This document shows positions 1-5,344 of a stretch of DNA of 6,551 nucleotides, one piece after another. Where the stretch lies: the NCBI GenBank assembly GCA_031285975.1, contig JAITVE010000415.1, positions 1-6,551 of the forward strand, written 5' to 3'. Numbering within the stretch: the first letter of the stretch is position 1; the number at the start of each line of letters is the position of its first letter. The position numbers were made by a program, and so were the translations under genes. Source of the stretch: Candidatus Adiutrix sp. GTDB lineage: Bacteria > Desulfobacterota > Desulfarculia > Adiutricales > Adiutricaceae. The notes under the pieces are model-generated. The model was not told the origin of the DNA. It saw nothing but the letters and a program-made list of their open reading frames with translations, and made no database searches.

Positions 1-338
1 ACGACGCGCCCTCCGGCACCGGCGTGGTGGCCCTGGGCATTTTGCGGATGATTACCCACGTGGCCTCCTTAGGCGGCGTGGACGCGCCCACGGCCTTGTG
101 CATGGCCACCGGCAACCCGGCCAAGGCTTTTGGCCTCAACCGGGGCCTTATCGCCAAAGGCCGCGAGGCCGATTTGGTGGTGATGGACGCGCCCATGGGC
201 TCCTACGGCAAGGACGCTTTGAGCGCCATGACCTGCGGCGATATTCCCGGCGTGGCCCTGGTGCTGGTGGACGGCAAAATCACCGTCAACGTCAGCCGCA
301 ACACGCCCCCGCCCGCCGTTAAACCGGCGGTCGCCTGA
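1..338 (+). CDS. ena: Enamidase, C-terminal part (5' end outside window)
   Basis: This is the last ~111 codons of an amidohydrolase-superfamily enzyme; the reading frame is open from base 3 and stops with TGA at 336-338. Enamidase hydrolyses 1,4,5,6-tetrahydro-6-oxonicotinate to ammonia and (S)-2-formylglutarate, and the E. barkeri enzyme is a bifunctional Fe-Zn protein of about 385 residues. The fragment opens with DAPSGTGVVALGILRMI, which I recognise as the enamidase version of the barrel strand-8 segment; its first Asp is probably the catalytic/metal Asp of the superfamily. Next come the helix motif ATGNPAKAFGL, the loop GLIAKGREADLVVMD that returns to the small beta-domain, and a C-terminal SRNTPPP tail typical of enamidase. 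The adjacent hnr gene encodes the preceding pathway step, which strongly favours enamidase over a dihydroorotase- or imidazolonepropionase-like relative. The metal-ligand His residues lie outside the window and could not be checked. Confidence 0.9.
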   Translation, partial: DAPSGTGVVALGILRMITHVASLGGVDAPTALCMATGNPAKAFGLNRGLIAKGREADLVVMDAPMGSYGKDALSAMTCGDIPGVALVLVDGKITVNVSRNTPPPAVKPAVA

Positions 339-352
339 GGATAATACAGCAT

Positions 353-400
353 AGGTGATGCCAAGAGCCCCGGTTGCATAGCCGGGGCTCTGAATCACTT
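353..400 (+). other. Two-part RNA hairpin between ena and hnr, no T-tract
   Basis: The core is a perfect 10-bp stem, AGAGCCCCGG (364-373) pairing with CCGGGGCTCT (382-391), around the 8-nt loop TTGCATAG. An outer stem of 7 pairs, AGGTGAT (353-359) with ATCACTT (394-400) and one G-U pair, is separated from the core by a small 4/2 internal loop. No run of T follows on the plus strand, and only TTGG follows on the minus strand, so this is not a canonical intrinsic terminator. It could set relative ena/hnr mRNA levels through processing, 3'-end protection or partial attenuation. The structure is read directly from sequence; its role is inference. Confidence 0.65.
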
Positions 401-443
401 CGACACAGAAGAGCGAGTCGCCAAGGATGCGAGGAGTTGCCAT

Positions 444-2060
444 ATGAAAATAGACGCTGAAAAATGTAAAGGCTGCGGCTGGTGCGCCAAAGATTGCCCG
501 GTGGAAGCCATCACCATGGTGGATAAAAAAGCGTCCCTGGACGATGGGCGCTGCGTCGGCTGCCGGGTTTGCTTCCGGGTCTGCCGCTATGAGGCCGTGA
601 CCATGGAGCCGGTGAGCCTGGAGCGTACCGTGGAATGCGACCACTGCCCCATCAAGTGCCGCATTTCCGACGGCAATCTGGGGGCCTGCCGCCGCTACAA
701 ACAGGAAAGGGGCGAAATCTTCCGCCTGGAAAAAGCCCTGACCTGCGGAGACGTGCGGGAATACATCATCCCCCGGCCCAAGGAAGCGCTGCGCGAGCCC
801 GTGGTCACCGCCATCGGCGTGGGCACCACCTACCCGGACTGCCGCCCGGCCCCGGCCATTGTGCGCGAAACGCGCGGCAATGTGGACGTGGTGACCGTGG
901 CCACGGAAGTGCCGCTGAGCTACAGCTCCTGCATCGTAAAAATCGACACCGACGTGCATTTGGGCGAACAGGGCGCGGCCATTGTCTATGACGGCCGGGA
1001 AGTGGGGATGCTGGAAACCGAGCAGTACGGCTCCAAGATGCTGCACATCGGCGGCGTGAACCGCTTCACCAGCGGCCCGGCCGGTTTCGCCGCCGTGCGG
1101 GCCGTGACGGAAATCATCAACCACAAGCCCATCAAGCTGCGCGTCAAAGACGGCGCCCGGCTGGAGCTTCAGATTGGCCAGCCCCCGGTCATCAACGGGG
1201 TGGCCGGTAAAAAAATGCGGGTCGGCTGCGGCAGCGCCACCACCGGCATTTTCGCCTCCCTCTTTGTGGAAGCCGCCGACGAAGTGCTGGTGCTGGATTC
1301 CCACATCACCGGCCAACTGAGCCGCCACGTGGCCGGGCAGACTGCCGGGGCCAAGCCCACCGGCGTGGAAGTCATTTTCCCCATGAGCACCCCGGGCCGC
1401 TATTTCGGCGACCACGGCGAGGGCTGGGGCGGCACTTCCATCACCGACCCGAAAAAACTCATCAAATCCATTGATATGAAGGTGGCCTGGCCGAGCATGA
1501 CCATCCTGGTCACCGAAACCACCGGGCAGAACGGCACCCTTTTTGAGGTCACCGCCGACGGCGGCCTTACGGAAATCGACATGCGCCCGGCGGCCCAGGC
1601 GGCCTTGAACGCCATCCGCGAAACCTGCGAGCCTTCCATGGTTTCGGCCATTTACACGGCCGGTTCCGGCGGCAGCGCGCGGGCCGGGGTTTGCCGCTAC
1701 CCCATCAAGCTGACCCAGGCCGTGCACCAGAACAAAGTGGTGGTCAGCCTGGGCGGGGTTCCGGCCTTCGTGCTGCCCGGCGGGGGCATCACCTTCTTTG
1801 TGGACGCGGGGCAGATTAAGCCCGGCTCCTTTAGCTGGACTCCCACCCCGGCCACCATCTGCCCCCTGGAATACACCATGGAGGTCAAGGACTACGAGGC
1901 CATGGGCGGCCACGTGGAGGCCATGAAGCCTTTCCCCGCCCAGCAGCCCGCCAGCCAATACCCCGGCACCTGGCTGAGCCAGAAGGACGACTATGCCGTG
2001 GGCGAAATGGACGCCGCCGGGAAAAAGGGCGGCGGCCAGTGGCCGGGGAGCATGGAATAG
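444..2060 (+). CDS. hnr: 6-hydroxynicotinate reductase, Fe-S flavoprotein
   Basis: This 538-residue cytoplasmic protein is expected to reduce 6-hydroxynicotinate to 1,4,5,6-tetrahydro-6-oxonicotinate, the dearomatising second step of nicotinate fermentation, with low-potential electrons (probably ferredoxin). The N-terminus carries two ferredoxin-type 4Fe-4S motifs: C8-x2-C11-x2-C14-x3-C18-P and C37-x2-C40-x2-C43-x3-C47. A third group, C65-x2-C68-x3-C72-x9-C82, fits the extra [2Fe-2S] cluster. The purified E. barkeri enzyme has two [4Fe-4S], one [2Fe-2S] and a covalently bound flavin, so the cysteine count matches. The remaining ~450 residues form a poorly known catalytic region with Gly-rich stretches GCGSATTG (261-268), STPGRYFGDHGEGWGGT (315-331) and LGGVPAFVLPGGGITFF (436-452). 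The ATG at 444 has a strong site, GAGGAG at 431-436, with 7-nt spacing. The next gene starts 4 nt after the TAG, implying cotranscription. The attachment residue for the flavin is not evident. Confidence 0.94.
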   Translation: MKIDAEKCKGCGWCAKDCPVEAITMVDKKASLDDGRCVGCRVCFRVCRYEAVTMEPVSLERTVECDHCPIKCRISDGNLGACRRYKQERGEIFRLEKALTCGDVREYIIPRPKEALREPVVTAIGVGTTYPDCRPAPAIVRETRGNVDVVTVATEVPLSYSSCIVKIDTDVHLGEQGAAIVYDGREVGMLETEQYGSKMLHIGGVNRFTSGPAGFAAVRAVTEIINHKPIKLRVKDGARLELQIGQPPVINGVAGKKMRVGCGSATTGIFASLFVEAADEVLVLDSHITGQLSRHVAGQTAGAKPTGVEVIFPMSTPGRYFGDHGEGWGGTSITDPKKLIKSIDMKVAWPSMTILVTETTGQNGTLFEVTADGGLTEIDMRPAAQAALNAIRETCEPSMVSAIYTAGSGGSARAGVCRYPIKLTQAVHQNKVVVSLGGVPAFVLPGGGITFFVDAGQIKPGSFSWTPTPATICPLEYTMEVKDYEAMGGHVEAMKPFPAQQPASQYPGTWLSQKDDYAVGEMDAAGKKGGGQWPGSME

Positions 2061-2064
2061 CCTG

Positions 2065-2940
2065 ATGGCAGGAGAACTGGCCCAGCTTGACGACCGCACA
2101 ATTCTGGCCCAATACGGCCCCATGCGCCTGACCATTCAGGCCTGGGGCCGGGCCGGGGTCGATACCGCCCTGGCGGCGGAAGCGGGCCGCTTCTCCTTCT
2201 CCCTCCTGCCCCGGCTGGCCCCGGCCAAGGAGCTCTTCCGGCGGGATGCGGGCGATTTTGGCGACTTGGCTCCGAACTATGCGGAGCCTCTTTTGAACCA
2301 TATGGTTCTAGCCGTTCACAAAAGCGGCCACAAAGATTTGGGCCCCCTGGCCGCTGTGGCCGGAGTGGTGGCCGACGCGGCGCTGGATTTTTTATGCGCC
2401 GCCGGGGCGGTGAAAGCCATTGTGGAAAACGGCGGGGATGTGGCCATTCACCTCGACCCAGGGCAAGAGGCCAGCGTGGGTGTGCGGCTGGGCCTGCAAA
2501 AGCCCGAACCTGCCTGCAAAATAGTTCTTTCCGGCGATCGCCGGGCCCGCTGGGGGGTCTGCTCCAGCGGCCTGGGCGGGCGCGGGCTGACCCGGGGCGT
2601 CGCCGATACGGCCCTGTGCGTGGCCGAGACCTGCGCGGTGGCCGACGCGATGGCCACGGCCCTGGGCAACGAAGTGTGGGTGGATTCCCCGGTCATCAAG
2701 CGGGTAGCGGCTGAAGTTTTGCGCCCGGATACGGATATCCGGGGGCTTCTGGTGACCGAGTCGGCGGCTGAACTGAGCCGCGAGGAAATCGGCTCGGCCC
2801 TGTCCCGAGGCCTGGCCTACGCCCAGGGCCTGGTGGATAGGGGGGCGCTCCTGGGCGGCCTGGTCAGCCTTCGGGGGCAGATTTTGACGACCGCGAATTT
2901 TGAGCGGCAGGTGGCCGCGCTGGAGCCCCTGGGCTCCTGA
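2065..2940 (+). CDS. UPF0280 family ApbE-like protein; candidate Hnr flavin-attachment factor
   Basis: I read a 291-residue protein of the UPF0280 family, which shares the ApbE (FAD:protein FMN transferase) fold. Landmarks in order are PLAAVAGVVADAALDFL (94-110), ENGGDVAIHL (121-130, with the Gly-Gly-Asp seen in ApbE proteins), GVCSSGLGGRGLTRGVADTA (164-183) and VADAMATALGNEVW (192-205), which resembles the Mg-binding ADA..T segment of ApbE. No signal peptide or membrane segment is visible, unlike many exported ApbE lipoproteins, so it should act in the cytoplasm where Hnr is. I chose the ATG at 2065 because it lies 4 nt after the hnr stop, gives normal family length, and has a modest TGGAA 7 nt upstream; an in-frame ATG at 1993 would add 24 residues lying inside hnr. 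The family has no established function to my knowledge. A flavin-transfer role is inferred from the fold, the neighbour and Hnr's covalent flavin. Family assignment is fairly secure, function is not. Confidence 0.85.
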   Translation: MAGELAQLDDRTILAQYGPMRLTIQAWGRAGVDTALAAEAGRFSFSLLPRLAPAKELFRRDAGDFGDLAPNYAEPLLNHMVLAVHKSGHKDLGPLAAVAGVVADAALDFLCAAGAVKAIVENGGDVAIHLDPGQEASVGVRLGLQKPEPACKIVLSGDRRARWGVCSSGLGGRGLTRGVADTALCVAETCAVADAMATALGNEVWVDSPVIKRVAAEVLRPDTDIRGLLVTESAAELSREEIGSALSRGLAYAQGLVDRGALLGGLVSLRGQILTTANFERQVAALEPLGS

Positions 2941-2953
2941 TTCTATTATTGCC
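2922..2953 (+). terminator. Weak terminator-like hairpin across the stop of the UPF0280 gene
   Basis: GGAGCC (2922-2927) pairs with GGCTCC (2932-2937) around the tetraloop CCTG, followed by TGATTCTATTATTG (2938-2951), which is T-rich but interrupted. The stem has only 6 pairs and overlaps the last codons, so it could allow partial termination before hgd or be chance. Complete termination is unlikely, because the genes on both sides belong to one pathway and share strand. Confidence 0.25.
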
Positions 2954-3006
2954 TTGATAACAGCCAGCCCGGCACAACAGCGCGGGCGCGGACGGAGGGA
3001 GCAGAT

Positions 3007-3894
3007 ATGAAAGTAGGATTTATCGGACTTGGCGCCATGGGCCGCCCCATGGCCAAACGGCTGCGGGCCGCGGGCCTGGAACTGGCCGTCTTCGACCTGG
3101 TGACCGCGGCGGTGGAAGAAATGGCCGCCCTGGGGGCCGTGCCCAAAGCGACCCCGGCCCAGGTGGCCGAGGGCGCTGATATTGTCTGCACCAGCCTCCC
3201 CAACTCGGCTATCCTGAAAAACGTCATCCTGGGCGAAGATGGGGTGCTGAAAACCCTGAAGCCCGGCGCGCTGGTCGTTGACCTCAGTTCCGTGGAGCCC
3301 CAGGTGAGCCGCCAGTTGGCGGGCGCGGCCAAAGAGAAAGGCGCGGCCATGATTGACGCCCCGGTCTCCGGCGGGGTCAGCGGCGCGGAAAAGGGCGCCC
3401 TGACCATCATGGTGGGCGGCACGGCGGCGGAATTGGCCCAGGCCGAGCCGGTTTTGCAGCATTTGGGGAAAAAGATTTATCACGTGGGCGATTCCGGCTC
3501 GGGCCAGGCCATCAAGCTGGTCAATAACCTCCTTTTGGGGGCCAACATGGCCGCCGCCGCCGAGGCCCTCACCCTGGGCTCCAAACTGGGTTTGAAGCCC
3601 GAAACCATGCTGGACATCATCAGCCAGAGTTCCGGCTCCAGCTACGCCCTGACGGCCAAAGCCGCCAATTTCATCTTCAAGGGCGAGTTCGCCCCCGGCT
3701 TTGCCGTGGATTTGCAGTATAAAGATTTGGGCCTGGCCATCAGCACGGCCCAGAGCATGTCCGTGCCGCTCCCCATGGGCACGCTGGCCCAGCAGATATA
3801 TGAAATCGCCAGGGCCAAAGGCCAGGGCCGGGAAGACATTTCCTCGGTCATCAAGTTTTATGAGGAATTGGCCAAAACGGAGGTGCGCTCCTGA
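3007..3894 (+). CDS. hgd: 2-(hydroxymethyl)glutarate dehydrogenase (beta-hydroxyacid dehydrogenase family)
   Basis: This 295-residue protein belongs to the 3-hydroxyisobutyrate/6-phosphogluconate dehydrogenase family. In this pathway it should reduce (S)-2-formylglutarate, made by enamidase, to (S)-2-(hydroxymethyl)glutarate with NADH. The N-terminal Rossmann domain shows VGFIGLGAMGRPMAKRL (3-19), and an acidic residue after the second strand (VFD, D30) favours NADH over NADPH. The substrate signature DAPVSGGVSGAEKG is at 117-130 with S121. The helix GSGQAIKLVNN (164-174) supplies the expected catalytic K170 and N174, and K239-D240 is the usual C-terminal pair. The long interdomain helix and all-alpha C-terminal domain are full length. 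The ATG at 3007 has a strong GGAGGGA (2994-3000) 6 nt upstream. The stop overlaps the hmd start by one base, so translation is probably coupled. Sequence alone gives the family (tartronate semialdehyde or hydroxyisobutyrate enzymes are close relatives); context gives the substrate. Confidence 0.89.
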   Translation: MKVGFIGLGAMGRPMAKRLRAAGLELAVFDLVTAAVEEMAALGAVPKATPAQVAEGADIVCTSLPNSAILKNVILGEDGVLKTLKPGALVVDLSSVEPQVSRQLAGAAKEKGAAMIDAPVSGGVSGAEKGALTIMVGGTAAELAQAEPVLQHLGKKIYHVGDSGSGQAIKLVNNLLLGANMAAAAEALTLGSKLGLKPETMLDIISQSSGSSYALTAKAANFIFKGEFAPGFAVDLQYKDLGLAISTAQSMSVPLPMGTLAQQIYEIARAKGQGREDISSVIKFYEELAKTEVRS

Positions 3895-3896
3895 TG
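3879..3896 (+). promoter_or_regulatory. hmd ribosome binding site and coupled TGATG stop/start
   Basis: GGAGG at 3879-3883 lies 10 nt before the hmd ATG at 3894, inside the last codons of hgd. The hgd TGA (3892-3894) and hmd ATG (3894-3896) share one A, an arrangement typical of translational coupling. It fixes the hmd start. Confidence 0.8.
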
Positions 3897-5321
3897 TCCA
3901 AAGATATTGATACCCTGATGAAAGAGGGCGGCCTGAGCTACGGCACGCTGACCTTTGGCGACATTTGCCGCCTGGCCGCCGAGACCGGCCGCAGCGCCGG
4001 GGAAATGGCCGTGCTGGAAGCGGCCCGCGCCAATAACATCAGCGAGGACGAAGTTGGCCGGGCCATCTGGAAAGAGTTCAGCCACAACCTGCTGGCCCTG
4101 GAAAAGGGCCTGGAAACCGAGGGCCACAGCTTCCTCTTCGGCCAGGTGGCCAGCGAACTGAGTCAGCCCGGCGTGCCCAACCTGGTGGCTACGCCCCTTT
4201 TGGACAAAGCCGTGAAATACACCCTGGCCACCCAGGTGGGCAACCACTGCGTGGGCCTGCGCCCCTGCGCGGGCACCGGGGATTCCTGCCCCTACGCCGG
4301 CATGGCCAAGGCTTTGAAGGAAGAAATCGCCGACCCCAAGCTGGTGACCCGGGCCCTGGCCATTATGCTCAAAATCGGGGTGCTCTTCCGCGTGGCCAAG
4401 ACGGGCACCGGCTGCAACCTGGAGGGTTACGGCGCGGGGGCGGCCGGTTCGGCGGCGGCCTTCGCTGAAATTCTGGGCGGCGACCCGGAGCAGACCAGCC
4501 GGGCCGTGGTGCTGGCCCTCTCCCCCACCATCGCCGTGCCCTGCACCCCGCGCGTTATGGTGCCCGGCCTCTGCGCCTCCCACATCGGCGGCGGGGTTAT
4601 GGTGGGCTGGCTGTCGGCCTGGATGAGCCGCTATTCCCACCTGCCCGTGAACGTGCCCGTGGATTTGATGATTGCCATGGCCGCCGCCGTCCACCCGGTT
4701 TCCGGGCACGAGGTGGTGCCGGTGGTTATTAAATACATGGAGCCCTTCTTCAAGGTCAACGCCAAGGTTGAGGACTTCGTGGCCGAGGACGTGAAAGCCG
4801 CCGACAAGCTGCGCCGCGTGGAAATCACCAAGCAGGCCCAGGACGAAGCCCGCGCCATGGCCGCCAAAGCCGGTTCCATTATCAAGCCCTTCGGCGACGT
4901 GGTGGTGGGCGGCAGCAGCCAGGCCGTGGGCTCCCCGGCCAACACGGCCCGCCTGGCCCACGAACTGGCCAAGGGCAAAATCACCAAAATCACCATCGAG
5001 CTCTACCCCGAACTCTTCGCCCGCCGGGCCATCAACGTCCCGGCCATCGTCATGGGCGGGGTCTACGGGCGGCCCACGGAAGACGGCAAAACCTACGCCG
5101 AGGTCATGGATCGCGTGAAGGCTGAGGGCGTGGAAGTGGAAATTCTGGAAGTGCCCGAATACCAGCTTCAGCGCGTCAGCCTCACGGCTTCGGAACAGAA
5201 TTCCACGGTCGAGGCCCTGAACCGGGGCGGCGCCCGCCTGGTGCTGCTGAAGGCCTCCCCCAGCCGCGACGAAGCCGCGAAAGCCGCCGAACGCCTGGGC
5301 ATTGTCCTGGTCGAAAAATAA
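3894..5321 (+). CDS. hmd: 2-(hydroxymethyl)glutarate dehydratase, serine-dehydratase-like Fe-S enzyme
   Basis: This 475-residue protein resembles the [4Fe-4S] L-serine dehydratase family and should dehydrate (S)-2-(hydroxymethyl)glutarate to 2-methyleneglutarate. The alpha-chain-like part spans about 95-330. The segment [20 protein letters not shown] (171-190) matches the AGCQ..VG.A.SMAAA signature of serine dehydratases, with C174. [20 protein letters not shown] (209-228) matches the DPV.G.VQVPCIERN region, with C217 and C227. The C174/C217/C227 spacing (43 and 10) is close to the Fe-S cysteine triad of E. coli SdaA (343/384/395), leaving one iron open to bind substrate. [15 protein letters not shown] (122-136) sits where family members have PTNGAAG-type loops. 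Residues ~330-475 resemble a degenerate beta domain: [20 protein letters not shown] (333-352) recalls the VMVGPSSSHTAG.. motif. That gives alpha-then-beta order, opposite to SdaA. The substrate is inferred from the hgd and mgm neighbours. The oxygen-labile cluster fits an anaerobe. Confidence 0.86.
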   Translation: MSKDIDTLMKEGGLSYGTLTFGDICRLAAETGRSAGEMAVLEAARANNISEDEVGRAIWKEFSHNLLALEKGLETEGHSFLFGQVASELSQPGVPNLVATPLLDKAVKYTLATQVGNHCVGLRPCAGTGDSCPYAGMAKALKEEIADPKLVTRALAIMLKIGVLFRVAKTGTGCNLEGYGAGAAGSAAAFAEILGGDPEQTSRAVVLALSPTIAVPCTPRVMVPGLCASHIGGGVMVGWLSAWMSRYSHLPVNVPVDLMIAMAAAVHPVSGHEVVPVVIKYMEPFFKVNAKVEDFVAEDVKAADKLRRVEITKQAQDEARAMAAKAGSIIKPFGDVVVGGSSQAVGSPANTARLAHELAKGKITKITIELYPELFARRAINVPAIVMGGVYGRPTEDGKTYAEVMDRVKAEGVEVEILEVPEYQLQRVSLTASEQNSTVEALNRGGARLVLLKASPSRDEAAKAAERLGIVLVEK

Positions 5322-5322
5322 C

Positions 5323-5344
5323 GAAGGAACTCGTGCATATCATG
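5323..5344 (+). promoter_or_regulatory. mgm ribosome binding site with two candidate starts
   Basis: GAAGGA at 5323-5328 directly follows the hmd stop. The in-frame GTG at 5333 is only 4 nt downstream and the ATG at 5342 is 13 nt downstream, so neither spacing is ideal. ATG is preferred by codon but not decided by spacing; the choice changes the protein by three residues (V-H-I). Confidence 0.55.

Noticed and set aside
340..372. Promoter-like elements: GATAAT at 340-345, and a minus-strand GG-N10-GC sigma-54-like pattern within 346-361
   Set aside because: GATAAT has no good -35 at proper distance (TTAAAC at 319-324 leaves 15 nt). The sigma-54-like pattern points leftwards into ena, where no minus-strand gene exists.
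1993..2064. Upstream in-frame ATG at 1993 for the UPF0280 gene
   Set aside because: It would add 24 residues encoded inside the conserved end of hnr, with no family similarity; the ATG at 2065 gives normal length and operon-type spacing.
69..2135. A 688-codon minus-strand open frame opposite ena, hnr and the start of the UPF0280 gene
   Set aside because: Its translation is low-complexity (Gly/His/Ala/Arg-rich) with no recognisable domain. It mirrors G/C-rich third codon positions of clear plus-strand genes, which removes stops from the complementary frame.
2531..2544. Perfect 14-bp palindrome CCGGCGATCGCCGG, resembling the cyanobacterial HIP1 octamer
   Set aside because: I noticed it only once, and it lies inside the UPF0280 coding sequence. 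GC-rich coding DNA produces such palindromes by chance.
2724..2743. 8-bp hairpin CCCGGATA/TATCCGGG with loop CGGA
   Set aside because: It is inside the UPF0280 coding sequence with no T-tract and no regulatory context; probably codon-driven chance.
2392..3483. Long minus-strand open frame opposite the UPF0280 gene and hgd
   Set aside because: Same GC-bias shadow effect; it spans two unrelated plus-strand genes and the gap between them, and has no domain signature.
3858..4961. Long minus-strand open frame opposite hmd
   Set aside because: His/Gly-rich shadow translation of a conserved plus-strand enzyme gene, with no independent support.
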